From contig CM055112.1 in NCBI GenBank assembly GCA_029204225.1, forward strand, positions 43,506,038 through 43,570,037: 64,000 bases of DNA, given 5' to 3'. Source of the DNA: Diphasiastrum complanatum (taxonomy: Eukaryota > Streptophyta > Lycopodiopsida > Lycopodiales > Lycopodiaceae). The notes under the pieces were generated by a model that saw only the letters and a program-made list of their open reading frames with translations, was not told the origin of the DNA and made no database searches. The translations under genes were made by a program, and so were the position numbers. Positions 45,156 to 56,227 of this stretch are shown piece by piece. Positions within the stretch are counted from its first letter, which is position 1. Each line of letters begins with the position of its first letter.

Positions 45156-45230
45156 AAACGTCGCTACATGTACATATCAACAAACGTCGCTACATTTACA
45201 TATTAACAAACGTTGCTATATTTTTTAATT
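45156..45230 (+). repeat. 26-bp tandem repeat, AAACGTCGCTACAT units
   Basis: Three copies start at 45156, 45182 and 45208 with exact 26-bp spacing; the third is partial. A related CATCGCTGAAACG lies just before. The region 45240-46286 around it has no recognised gene. Confidence 0.8.
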
Positions 45231-45239
45231 CTTATTAAG

Positions 45240-46286
45240 TTTGCTTTATTTTCAAAATATAGTTTTTTATTCTTTATATCTATTCTCAATGTTGATATTC
45301 CTAATTTCTATGAATGGTATTTAGAGAGATTTCAAAAATGCCCCTATCTGTAAGCACGGACGTGGATCGCAAGGCACTAGAAGGACATCAAATGTTCCTG
45401 TTTCTTGTGAGCCAACCACTACCTCATCAGCAGTGCCACGACCTAGTACTCATGATCTGTTGGTTGATTCTGACAAATCCCCAAGATATTCGGCCAGAGC
45501 TACTCAAGAGCATCTCTCACCTTAGACCAAGGAGGTCTTTGAGAAGATGAGATGAACGAAGATTGAGAGCCGAGGAATACTAGTTAATACTATCAAGTAG
45601 AAACTGTGTAAGCCTCATGGTGAATCCCGAAAGATAGAATGACCATGTAGGAACTAGTATTTATAGGCAAAGTAATAAATGCAAGTAGACCTCTCTTAAA
45701 GAAAGTAGAGTGAGCCACCTTTTAATGGTGACCTCTAGTGGAGAATATAAAAAAGACGAAGAAAATAAAAATAGGCAGGAAATTCAAATTATAAAGGCAA
45801 ATAAAAGTGAGTAAAAGCTCATTACTCGCCGATCTCCAGAATGTTAGTTTTGAGGTCCCTTAACACTCCTGCTAATGGTGACTAAAGTCTCTAAGAAAAA
45901 ATGGAAGAAAACTGGGAATGAATATCTACTGTTCATCGCTTTTGAAATGAATGATTTATCTATGATTCTGTTCATCACATTTGGAGACTGATCCACCTAC
46001 GATACTGAGGCAGAACGCCTACTGTCCATCGCATTTCAGAATCCTATCCTGAACCCCTGAGCGCACTCATGATGTCAAGTAAGAAGTCACTTCTATGGCC
46101 ATAATCAAGCAACACTTCTGAGGTCCATTGCTGCCTCAGTTGGAGCCCAATTGTCCATCGCAAATTAGAGAGCTATCCTATGCTCTACTGCACGACCTGT
46201 TTGCAACCTGCTTGTTGATCAATTTGGGTGCTACTGAGCTGAGTGGCCTGCCACGTGGTCTGTACCAGCCTAAAACACCTGCCTTG
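45240..46286. other. Unassigned stretch
   Basis: A short Ser/Arg-rich frame (45314-45550) has no supporting motif. (C/T)TGT(C/T)CATCGC words occur four times between 45930 and 46160, echoing 29058-29100. Confidence 0.35.
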
Positions 46287-46637
46287 TGGGCTATCTACAC
46301 TCTTTTTGGTTAGTATCAGACTTGAGCGCACTGCTAAGAATGGATTTGCAGACACTCACACTTCCAATTGACACCTAATCGCATTCTTGAGGGCAATATC
46401 AATGAGATTCTATCTATCACATTTTCTGATAGAGATCAACTGCATTCTTGAGGGCGAAATTCGCTGGCCAGTGCTGACTATGATTCAATATTGCGGATGG
46501 GCCATCACAAAAGCCAATGCATCATTGAGCTTGAGAGAGTTGACGGGCAAACGAGAACCTCATTTCATCACTGTTCCTCTGTGGGCATGATCAATATTAT
46601 GGCTATATCCTTGGAAGTTCCATCACTTTGGAAGTGG
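46287..46637 (-). repeat. Direct repeat, copy 2 (N terminus of the coiled-coil gene)
   Basis: The second copy of the 42457-42797 segment is about 90 percent alike by eye. It preserves ANFALKNAVDLYQKM and IALKNAI reading on the minus strand but is cut off there; the rest of the gene is absent. Confidence 0.8.
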
Positions 46638-46639
46638 GT

Positions 46640-48610
46640 TTGAGACGCTACCCTTCAACACATCCCCAAGCACTTCTACAAGGAAAAGTTGAGAAAAGGC
46701 AACCTCCAGTCATAGATTTCTTAGCGGATAATTTGGAGTGGGAGCCGTAAAAAATTCCAGGTATTATTCACACTACAATTTGATTCATACTATCTTTTGA
46801 GAATGTTATTGGGTTGTATCTCTTTTTGTTGTGTGCCTTGGAATGATATCTCAAAGTTGTAAGAGGAACTATAAACGTTGATTGTTTGAGGTATTTTTCT
46901 TTGATGATGCTGTCTAATGGATAATATAGACTAGGAGTGCATCTTGAGAGATTTGTTGCATGAGGGGAGATTTTATGACTCTATATGAAAAGCCTTTTTA
47001 AGTTCTAGATTGTTATTAGAGTGTAGAACTCAAAGTTTGAATCATATATATGTCTCATAATGTTGAATGTTAATTTCACCCTATCTCCTTGGAATATATG
47101 AGGTAGGTCTATACTCGACATGGTTGGAATATAGGAGGTAGGTCTATACTCAACATGGTTGGGATATACCATTTAGAGCTAAAATCTCAACCCACTGGCA
47201 TATCCACTTAGGATCACAGTGCCTAGGATACCCCATTGGAATATACGTTTCCTAGTCACTCACTATCGAACATCTGAAAATTGAGATGTTTAGGGGTTGG
47301 ATACTGCACTTGATATAAACCTTTCTTTATCAATGAAAGAATCTATTGTTTGTCACAAAGAGATGAGAATACTAAATCATTAGAGAGTGGAAAGACAAAT
47401 TTTACAACTGTTGTTGAAAATTGTGGAAATTACTGGGCACATGGCTTAGAGTACTCTAGAAAACCATTTTGATGTTGCGGTTAAATCTTCCCATAAGACC
47501 AGGTCTTCCCTATGTCGATACATCGTATTTAAACATCGGGATATTGATTAGTTCAAGATTGATATATCGACAAAGGATTATATCTATCCTAGGAATCACA
47601 CATCTGGGTGAAATCATGAGATCCCTGGAGCCTTTAATTCTGCCCATTATAAACTATCATCATTTTTGAGATATTCGTGTTATAATCCTTTTCTAGAGGT
47701 GAGGTGTGTTTTGAGAAAGTGAGAAAATATGATTATAGGAGAGGTATTCCATGCATCACAAATTCCGAGCTATCTTTGGAGAAGATGTTCCACCCAAACC
47801 TTCCGCTAGGACCTGACCTGAGGAGAACGAGAGATGCCATAATTCTGATCCTATTCTAGAGTATAGAATCTCGATGAAAGCATAGACACTCCAATCCATT
47901 GTAGACCTAAGGAGAACGAGAGGTGCCATAGTAGACACTCCAATATCACATCAACTAGAGAGAATCTCAAGTACCACTACAATTTGCTACCTAAAGCAGG
48001 TTGGAGACCTGTATGATAGATCTCGATTTCATACTGTCTTTTGGTGATGTTTGTCAAGTGATCCGAGGGGGATTTTAAGCCATTATTTCTATTTTCCTGA
48101 GATATATCACTGCCTATACCCTGGTGACATCTTGATTAAATTACAACATTGTGGAGACTGTAGTTACTTTGAGGTCCATGAGCTCACTGTTGATAGATCT
48201 TGGCACCTTACTGATGCTTTACTGATGCTTTATCCACGTGCTATTTAGAAGTGAGACAACTCTCACTAGAACTCCCAATACAGTCACCAGGTTCAGCCAA
48301 TAGTACAATTGCTTGAAATAACTATAGGAGAGATCTTTGATGAGTACGATTGGAAAGCAGCTTAGGAGCTCCATAGGCAAGTGAGATAGGAATGAGATTG
48401 AGAATGATTGTATACTCCTTCATCAGTTATATCTCTAGAGGCTTGGAAACCCTCTATTAACTGTGAAGGCACGGTTTGGTTGATAAAACATGTTTGGGAT
48501 CGCCAATCTAGAATCGAGTTTGAGACATGTGCAGCCATCCCCGTAGCAGCATGATACTGGAAATGCTGCACCTTGTAAAGTTATTCCTTACCCTATGTTG
48601 ATCCCATGGT
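46640..48610. other. Unassigned stretch with a 35-bp tandem repeat
   Basis: No conserved frame. Two 35-bp units (47091-47125 and 47126-47160, GAGGTAGGTCTATACTC core) and a partial third are present. GAGGAGAACGAGAG(A/G)TGCCATA occurs twice between 47817 and 47930. It may be LTR or subterminal DNA of an unrecognised element. Confidence 0.4.
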
Positions 48611-48611
48611 G

Positions 48612-48883
48612 AGGAATCCTAACAGAGTTTTGCCTATGGTGCTTGGAAAAGCCAAGTAAATATTGTTTGTCGCATTTTTCGCAGTTTTTGGAAAAATATG
48701 ACACTTTTTGAAAAGTCTTAGGAAATGAAAAACTGGGACTTTGTCGCAAAATTCAGCTTTTTCGATTGTTGAAGTTTACTTGTATTTTTGCAGATTGTGT
48801 GACAATCCGAGTAAAAATGCAGCAATATAAATGGATACAAATTAACATGGGATTTAGGAGAACAGAGGAGATAAATCCAACAC
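48612..48883 (-). mobile_element. Copia 3' LTR (truncated, minus sense)
   Basis: On the minus strand the LTR starts TGTTGGATTTATCTCCTC at 48883, directly after the polypurine tract AAAGGGGGG (48884-48892). An inverted partner lies at 51752-51981. The outer part is missing. Confidence 0.8.
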
Positions 48884-48894
48884 CCCCCTTTAAT

Positions 48895-49090
48895 CTGGAT
48901 CTGTGAATACCTTGATCTCTAGACTAACGAATGCACAAAATCTTTTGTTTTTATTAATACTTAATGCCTTTGTAAACATCTACAACCATGTCCTGCGCTT
49001 GGCAGTACGTTAAGCTTACCTCTTTGTCGAGAATCTTATTCCTGACATAGTGATATTGGATCTCAATGTGCTTACTCCTAAAGTGGAATC
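48895..49090 (-). pseudogene. Copia RNase H C terminus
   Basis: Minus-strand reading gives PRFHFRSKHIEIQYHYVRNK and ILDKEVSLTYCQAQDMVVD, the conserved end of Copia RNase H just before the polypurine tract. The rest of pol is absent; at 49091 it meets the coiled-coil gene in the opposite sense. Confidence 0.85.
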
Positions 49091-50043
49091 TAGGGTTGTC
49101 CGATTAAAGAAGATGTATGTGTGAAGTCAAACAAGGAGCTGAAAGGGTACATTGCTGAAGTTGCATGTTTAAACACAGAGCTTCATGCCAGACAACACCC
49201 CGAGCAGAGGTTCGTAGCCCACTACAAATTAGTCACGTGGAGTCCAAAAAAGCCATAGAACAATGTATAAGGTGGATAGCACATTCGGAAGCAATCCAAG
49301 CGCAGGCAAACCTGCAGCAAGTCATGTTGGGCAATCAAATTTTAAAACAACAATTGTTTAATTTGCAAAAGATGAGGTCAATCATCAGAAATCGTAGGCA
49401 GAAGTTAGAGAGCTAATAACAGAAATGGTGAGATTGAAAGATCAGGAACAGTCGAAAGGAGTTTCCACTAATGCCTGCGGGTCAACAGCACGATAGCCAA
49501 GTTGTGGAAGACCGATCTTTGGTTGCGGTGCCACGGAAATCGCGAGCAGAGCGACTTAAGACAACGTTTGGTTTTCAACAACGAGTACAAGAGACTGAAG
49601 GCTATATCAAAATAAGAAAGGACAAAAAGGGAACTGAATGAAATGTAACATATGGGATCTTAGAGTTCCACAATTTTATAGCGATTGCGAGGAAGCAGAT
49701 GCAGGAGCTGTTTTTGAAGTAAACTTACATGCCTCTCACCACTGAATGGCTGAATGACATGATGCTAACAAAGCAAACATCGAAAGCAATATCGGGCATC
49801 AGAGATGACGATCAGAATCTTTTACTCACAACATTGCGGTATGGATTGGCTACCCCTCTACTAAAACCCAAGGATTGGTCATCATTGTCTCTGCCAATGA
49901 AATATAAACCGATTGTGATTGATTCACAGGGCGGAGGTGAATCTGTGACTCATTGTCCAGAGATGAATACATCCAGCGAAAGCGAGAGTGAACACGACAA
50001 CAAGGACGTGAAGAAGAGGAAGCAGAAAAAGAAGGGTAACAAA
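49091..50043 (+). pseudogene. Coiled-coil protein of unknown family, copy C (C-terminal part)
   Basis: Reading starts KSNKELKGYIAEVACLNTEL. After a frame change it shows CIRWIAHSEAIQAQANLQQV and LKQQLFNLQKM, equivalent to WLSHPEAVQEQANSQ and QQVFDLQQLLK in copy A. It continues VAVPRKSRAERLKTTFGFQQ, FHNFIAIARKQMQELFLK and the 105-codon frame 49729-50043 (MPLTTEWLNDMMLTKQTSKA to a charged end with SESESEHDNKDVKKRKQKKK). The acidic then basic tail could be a nuclear-localisation-type sequence. Copy C supplies the true C terminus, which copies A and B lack. Confidence 0.6.
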
Positions 50044-51438
50044 TGAACTTGGTGGAACTTGTTCTTTTTCGTAGGGAAATATGTGTTAGGCCTATTATGG
50101 CTAATGGAATTTACATTGTAAATATAGGCTATGTAATTAAAGATTAATTAGTTTTGCGTATGATTGCGGCATTCACATAGTTGTATAAGTAGAAAGTTTG
50201 GAGCTGAGAGAGGGGACTCTTGATTATACTCTGTTTGAACAGTGGTTGATCAGGCATCTAGGGTGAGAGCCGAGCAAATGTGCGTTGAGTCGTTCAATTC
50301 CTATGTCAGGTTGCAGGCTGCAAGAAGTCATTGCCTTGTTTAAAACCTTTTGAGCAAATTCTGACATGGGCATTGTTTTCTGCTCAATAGTGTAACTTTT
50401 GTAACCATGTTGGGTCATTGTATGGAAAGGAATTGGCGTGTTGTTATTTACGGTTCCGTAGGACTTCAATTGTGAATGTTGCATAGTCAGCATTGCATGA
50501 CCGTTTTCTATATTCAAGTTGCAGCAATGCGTTGGAATACTTAATGTGATGGAGTGGTTCTTGTTGTACTTAGCTCTGCAGCACTTCATGAATAATGTAA
50601 AGTGGGCTTTGTCTGCACTATGTTAATTCTGTCGTGTTTCTGACTTTTATAATAGTAGAAAATACTTGTGGTGTTCGAATAAATTAGTCAGGTTTAACGC
50701 TAGCTAGTTAGGCGATTAAAACACCCCCCTAATGGGGATATGTTAGATGTTTTTCTTTTAAGGTCGGGGATTTGTTCAGTTTAGGGAAGATTCGTATCTG
50801 GTCCTTATGATTGGGACTGTCATTGGGGTTTGTAAACTTTTTGCATTTATAGTTATAGTTTGTGGTCCATAAGACTGGAAGAGAGTAATGTTCGATTGTT
50901 TTGGTACGATTTCTTTCGAGGAGTATTTGCTTGATACGGTATGGATGAGGATAATGTGCCAAGAAGACCTCATTGACACCGATGCCAGAGGCAAGTAATG
51001 CAACTATTTAAGAGGAACTTGGTGAACCTGTCAATTTTCAGGAGCTGATATGGCAACAGTCATAATGTGATCAACAGAGAGAGGGAACAACTTAAAAATA
51101 TTGTGGATTGGATTAGGGAATACATGCTATTTGGAATTGACATTGTGTTGCTCTTGGTGGGCGGAATATTGTTGTTTCTTATGGTGCTCTTGGTAATGGA
51201 TATTGCAGGTAGAGTTTTCAGCGAAGGAGAAATGGTGGATGTAATTTGATAGTGATATTGGAATTATTCTGTAATGAATTTTGAGAATATTATGAGCTGA
51301 ATAATCTTCATTGTAATTTTAATGTTTACACTTCTTTCGATCATCAGGTTTTGTATTATGGGGAGTGCTTGTGGTTTTGGAAAAAAAACAAAGGGAAAAA
51401 AAGGTTAATAACAAAGGAAAAAATAAAATACCAAAAAC

Positions 51439-51497
<59 letters not shown>

Positions 51498-51750
51498 CAA
51501 AAACAGATAACCCACAGTACGGATTACACCATTTTACGGTACTACAGTATTAAAGTTTTCAGTGTTATTTTGATTAAAGATTATGGTGTCTAGAGAAAAA
51601 TCTTAAGATTTCTGGCTGTAATGTGTTATGGGTTATTAGCAAATCGTTATGTTATTGTGGGTTTAAAGGGTAAAGTACTTGAGTTTTAGGTTGCAGCGTT
51701 TTGAAACTAGTATGACGTCTACATGTACGAGCGTGGTACGAGGTGGATTA
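50044..51750. other. 3' flank of coiled-coil copy C with a small hydrophobic ORF
   Basis: No conserved gene. A 60-codon plus frame at 51067-51249 has a hydrophobic core (IDIVLLLVGGILLFLMVLLV) that could span a membrane, but nothing else supports it. Confidence 0.35.
51440..51495. repeat. (GA)n microsatellite
   Basis: About 28 uninterrupted GA units. Confidence 0.95.
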
Positions 51751-51751
51751 T

Positions 51752-51981
51752 TGTTGGATTTATCTCCTCTATTCTCCTAAATCCCATGTTAATCTGTTTC
51801 CATTCATATTGCTGCATTTTTACTCGCATTGTCGCACTGTCTGCAAAAGGCCGAATTCTGCAACAAAGTCCCAATTTTTCATTTCCTAAAACTTTTTGAA
51901 GAGTGTCGCATTTTCTCGAAAAATGCGACAAACAATGTTTACTTGGCTTTTGCAGACACCAGAGGCAAAACTCGAAGAATG
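51752..51981 (+). mobile_element. Copia LTR copy, inverted relative to 48612-48883
   Basis: Starts TGTTGGATTTATCTCCTC and follows the minus-strand LTR at 48883 through TTTACTTGGCTTTT and AGGCAAAACTC. No primer site or polypurine tract is adjacent, so it is a solo or truncated LTR. Confidence 0.75.
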
Positions 51982-52609
51982 TCACGTTCTTTGCCCCTCG
52001 ACACCAACGGCAACTCGACGAACTTCAATGTCGGAGCCTCCTCACGCTTACTTCTTGTATTGTGCAAAAAAACAATCAAAACAATAAAACTATGGAAGAA
52101 AGATACCTATGCCATGTGGACCATCTTCAAACTGTGTGCTACTAGTCTCTGTGGTGGCATCCAAGTCAAGCTGCCTCTTCGTCTTTAGCTCTCTTTTTGA
52201 CAAAACTTGTTTTTAGCTTGGGCTTTCATGTTGATCCTACTCCAAAATGTTCTGAAGCTTCAATTGCTGCAGTATTGCCAGCTTGAATATTGCCTCTGTT
52301 TGTGAACAAGTCAAGCTCCGAGGGGTGGCACTCACCTGGAGGGATTGCGAATTACCATTAGCTACTTCTAGCATGAACTTTGAATAAAATAAATCATCTA
52401 ACATAATGCGTAAGTCGCACAAAGGTAAACCTCACTTTTGACATACATGTTGAATTTTTTGAGAATTTCAAAATTGTTAAACAAATCTACTACATGGTAT
52501 TGTCATCCACCTGGGGGGTACTCCAACCACCCACCATGGACAAAGGCTGATCTCCTCTGACGTGACTCTAATCTTTGCCCAAATGGGACTGCACAATGTT
52601 TGAGCATTG

Positions 52610-53083
52610 TTAGGGTCCAATCACCCCAGAGTGGTGGATAGAAGAGCTTGTAAGATCTTGTCTTTCACAAGGGTCCGCAACCACCCATAGCCATGCATGC
52701 AAATTAACATGGAAAAAAAAAATGAATGGCAGAGCATTTCTATCATATTGCACCCACAATACCTGAAAACCAAACGTCTGGCTAAGCACGACTGGTTGCT
52801 TTTCCGGTGGATTGGAGGAATTCACTTTCGGCAAAAGTCTTGAAAAGGCCTTGTTGAAATGCAAGTCTCTCATCCTCGTAAAGTAATAGACATGCCCTTC
52901 AGGCAAAGTTAGACCATCTTTAGCGCATAGATCGCTCGTTATCCAGGTGGCCTTTCCTATCAGTTGAGACGAATAAGTCTCCTTCGCCATGAATACGCGA
53001 AAGTTTTTGGTGTCACAAGGTATTTCGCATGAATCTCTCTCTTCTTTCGTTCCCACCGACGTGGCAGGATTTCTCGTTTCCTA
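52610..53083 (-). CDS. Unassigned exon, function unknown
   Basis: A 148-codon minus-strand frame (from 53056, readable from about 53083 after an AG) encodes IPCDTKNFRVFMAKETYSSQ, ATWITSDLCAKDGLTLPEGH, VYYFTRMRDLHFNKAFSRLL and PVVLSQTFGFQ. A GT follows GFQ at about 52765 and could be a donor, in which case only 52766-53083 is exon. The composition looks protein-coding, without low complexity. I recognise no family; it sits next to, not inside, the minus-strand Copia element. Confidence 0.4.
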
Positions 53084-53164
53084 TTCAGAACAAACCATAA
53101 ACAATCACATTTGGTTGATTGGTTATGAACTTGATAAGCGATTCACATAGACAAAAAAAGAGAA

Positions 53165-54290
53165 CTACCGTAGAGCGCTGATACGTGCAAAATAATGATC
53201 TGCTCATCTGTAACTCTGACATACACAGTGGAATCAGCCATCAGTGGCTTGAATCCTAATGATTTCAGGGCTTGATCCTTCTTTTTGTACTATTGTTGAG
53301 CTAATTGTTTCAGACTATAGATACTTCTATGCATCTGCATGCATAATCAGGAAGTGAATTTGAGACATATCTTGGGGGTTGGTCCATGTAGACCTCCTCG
53401 TCTAAATCACCATGCAAGAAGGCTATCTTCTTGTCCACAATGTGGATCCTAAGGTCATAAGCAACTGCATATGCAAATAACAGACGTAGGGAGGAATGTT
53501 TGACGACAACAGAGAAGGTTTTAGAATAGTCAATACCATATCTTTGAGAAAATTCCTTCGCTACCAGTCTTGTTTTGTATTTTGAGACATTCCCATCTGG
53601 TCCATACTTGAGCTTGAAAATCCATTTGCATTTGACAATCTTGTGCTTATGTGGTAATGGCTGCAATGTCCATACCTGGTTCTTCCTCATGGATTCCATC
53701 TCCTCGTTCATGGCTTGGATCCATTTGTCCTTCTCTGGACATTCAATTGCTTTCTCGAAAGTCTGTGGTTTGCCACTGAATCCACAGAACTCTTCTGATG
53801 TAGAAGCAGAGTTGCCTTGCACGTATCTTGCTGGCGCTCTTCGTGGTCTTGTCGACCTACTAGGAGATCCTCCTGGGACAGATATGCCTTTGCCTTTGTC
53901 AACTCTGCTAGGTCCAGAATCATTCTGGTTTACTGAAATTGTAGCAGTAGACTGCCTCTCAAATCTTTCGTCTTCTGATTCGTCACTCAAATGTGAAGCG
54001 ACTCGAAAATCTTCGTTTTCTTGTTCGTCGTCTTCTCCCTCTATCACTGGTGGCAAATCATAGTACTGTCTCTCTAGAATCTCATGGTTGATAGGATTGT
54101 CATTGGCCATCACCCTTCTCTCATCAAATCTGACATCTCTCATTGTTTTCACAGTGTTCGTGACTGGCATGTAGACTCTGTAGTATGACGAATTGTTGTC
54201 ATAACCTACCAGAAATCCCTGTTCAACTTTCTCATCAAGCTTCTTTCGAAGCTTAGATATAGGATAAACTGTTGTTGTTCTCTTGTTTGT
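53165..54290 (-). pseudogene. Copia family B connector and RT (minus)
   Basis: Starts KLDEKVEQGFLVGYDNNSSY and YRVYMPVTNTVKTMRDVRFD, a long acidic linker, EEFCGFSGKPQTFEKAIECP, then [62 protein letters not shown] and FLHGDLDEEVYMDQPPRYVS. The 286-codon frame ends at 53310; a frame change leads to MHRSIYSLKQLAQQ and LGFKPLMADSTVYVRVTDEQ up to about 53165, just before the catalytic box, which is absent. A deletion at about 54290 joins the gag zinc knuckle directly to the end of the integrase, removing protease and most of integrase. Confidence 0.88.
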
Positions 54291-54294
54291 TCTA

Positions 54295-55195
54295 TGCTGA
54301 TTTGTTCTGCAGATTTAGGCGACAATCCAAGGCTGCATGACCCTTCTTGTGGCAATGGATACACTAAATTTTTGGATTGAGCCAGCATGTATCAACTGTG
54401 TGCCCATATCTTTTTCTCTCACGCAAGTCTTCTTTTCTCCACCTTGTTGTTTCGACCTCTCTTTGTTCTTACAGTTGCCTTTGCTAGTCCCCTCTGCTTG
54501 CTGATCACGATCATGTTTCTGATTTGACTCCTTCTTAGGCTTAAATTTTTTCTTGGATTTTTCTTTGTTGCCATAGAGGGCCTGGTTAGAACCATCCTTG
54601 TGATAAAGGTGTTCTCTGGCCACGACTTCCTCTCAAATCTTGACAATTGTCTTTTTTAGGGTCATTGTAGGATCTTTTGCGAGCAGGGTTCTGGTTGTTT
54701 GGAAAGATCCGGGTAAGGCTCTCAACAGGTAAGTGAGCTGCTTTTTAGCTGACACTGCATTCTCTGCTCCAGAGTTATGTAGTGATAGAAATAGATCCTT
54801 CATCTTCCTTACAAAAGAAGTGAGGTCTTTCCCATCCCACTATAGATTTTCAGCTGATCTTTCTGCGTCATTATTTGACTTCTTGATTTTGTTTAAAATC
54901 TCATGAGCAGTGCATCCCACATCTCCTTAGCTTTGGAGAGTACACCAGGTCAAGTGTGAGACTATCTTCGATGGATGAAGATAGCAAGGCTACTGCCTTG
55001 TCATTTTTCTCCCTCCACTTGCATAGCTCTTTTCCTGATGTCGTAGGCATCTCCTTTGTGCCATCCACCCAGGGGAATAAACCTTCATCCTAGAGCAGTA
55101 ATGATGTCTTAACTTTCTAGGCTAGAAAGTTAGATCATGAAGAATCCAGAACTATACAGATCTTGCCATGTATGTTGCTGATTGAAGCCATTGCT
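54295..55195 (-). pseudogene. Copia family B gag (minus)
   Basis: The start codon region encodes MASISN, and further on VKTSLLL, LFPWVDGTKEMPTTSGKELC and KWREKNDKAVALLSSSIEDS, matching the plus-strand gag start at 4448. A Lys-rich region precedes the zinc knuckle CIHCHKKGHAALDCR (near 54310-54355), with intact CX2CX4HX4C. Several stops and frame changes are present. Confidence 0.85.
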
Positions 55196-55290
55196 TCTGA
55201 AGTGTGTTCTCTTGTTGATGGTTGTTTATTTGAATGCTTGGCCTCCTGGATCTGATAGCTTCTTGGCTACGTCAGAATATGACAGGGTAG

Positions 55291-55302
55291 GCTCTGATAC
55301 CA
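55291..55302 (-). promoter_or_regulatory. Copia primer-binding site (minus)
   Basis: Plus strand GCTCTGATACCA. The following TG (55304-55305) is the end of the 5' LTR on the minus strand. The gag start lies about 100 bp away. Confidence 0.88.
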
Positions 55303-55303
55303 T

Positions 55304-55630
55304 TGATGCAAAAAACAAATGCAAAAGAAAACGATTCGGATGGATTTCAGAGATGATTGCTGGTCATTGCCAAATGCTGGTCATTGCCAAATGCTGGTCA
55401 TTGCCAACTGCATCACTCCTACAGTCCTTCATAAAGTAGACAAGCACTACTGATCTACGTTTGAGATTAACACAACATTCAACAAAATTCAAACCAAGGT
55501 GTGGAATTAAATGAACAAGTGAATCAGACACACGAATAATAGTAGACTAATTTGCATTCAAGATCAGACATAACAATAGTGATATGTGCACAATGGCTAC
55601 AAAATCATCTATCAATTCTTCTGATTCTTC
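55304..55630 (-). mobile_element. 5' LTR of the minus Copia element, outer edge uncertain
   Basis: Begins at the primer site. It contains a 17-bp tandem repeat TGCTGGTCATTGCCAAA in three copies (55358-55406). The outer end lies before the ORF at 55640. Confidence 0.5.
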
Positions 55631-55639
55631 AAGCACTAC

Positions 55640-56152
55640 ATGCAGATTCATGCAGTGCGTTGGCATGAGAGCACTATCTATTTCCAAGGTAACATAAATA
55701 AAAGATTTCTTGTGGAAACTCTTTCCCATAGTAATGGTACACTATCATGTTCATATTGCAAAGGTGCTTTGCCATGCATTGGACAATGTACTTGCACAAC
55801 ATATTATGTAATGCCTACAAACACATGCAACAACAAGCTAATGCTCCATGTGGGAACGCATGCACATAGAACACAACGTGGGGTCTCCAAAAAATCAATT
55901 GACACAGTCAAACAACTAGTGCAAGAAGCAGTAGTTGCAGACAGAACAGGTGGTCCCAGACAAATCCAAATGAAAATTGCGAAAGACCTAATAGAAGCCT
56001 CCATCATGAAAAAGGGGAGTAATCCATGTGTTAAAAAAGTGAGAGAAATGGAACTAGAGATGTTCCTTGATGAGCTTGCACCATTAGTTGAAAATCGAAG
56101 GTATAATTTATTTGAGCATAATATTAGTTTGCTGATACCTGAAATAATCTTG
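55640..56152 (+). CDS. Cys/His-rich ORF, zinc-finger-like, unassigned
   Basis: An open frame of 171 codons. Residues about 30-75 have CSYCKGALPCIGQCTCTTYY followed by LMLHVGTHAHRTQRG, so CxxC, CxxxCxC and HxGTHxH are spaced like a WRKY-GCM1/FLYWCH-type zinc finger seen in MULE-related transposases. The remainder is KKSIDTVKQLVQEAVVADRT, GGPRQIQMKIAKDLIEASIM and a Glu-rich C terminus. No stop interrupts it, unlike almost everything around. An upstream continuation before 55640 is possible. Family assignment is an inference from residue spacing only. Confidence 0.5.
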
Positions 56153-56227
56153 TAAACTTGTCTCCCACATCTTATTGAAATAAATGCAGGTTGCGTAAAG
56201 TGGTGTCCAGCACCATAGGATTGAACT

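Noticed and set aside
42457-46637. LTR pair flanking a complete Gypsy element
   Set aside because: The repeats lack TG...CA ends and primer or polypurine tracts, and copy 1 is coding in the coiled-coil family.
51067-51249. Small membrane protein gene
   Set aside because: A hydrophobic 20-residue core alone is expected by chance in AT-rich DNA; there is no homologue or context.
53575-54063. 162-codon plus-strand frame
   Set aside because: It is the antisense shadow of the Copia connector/RT frame, which carries the recognisable motifs.
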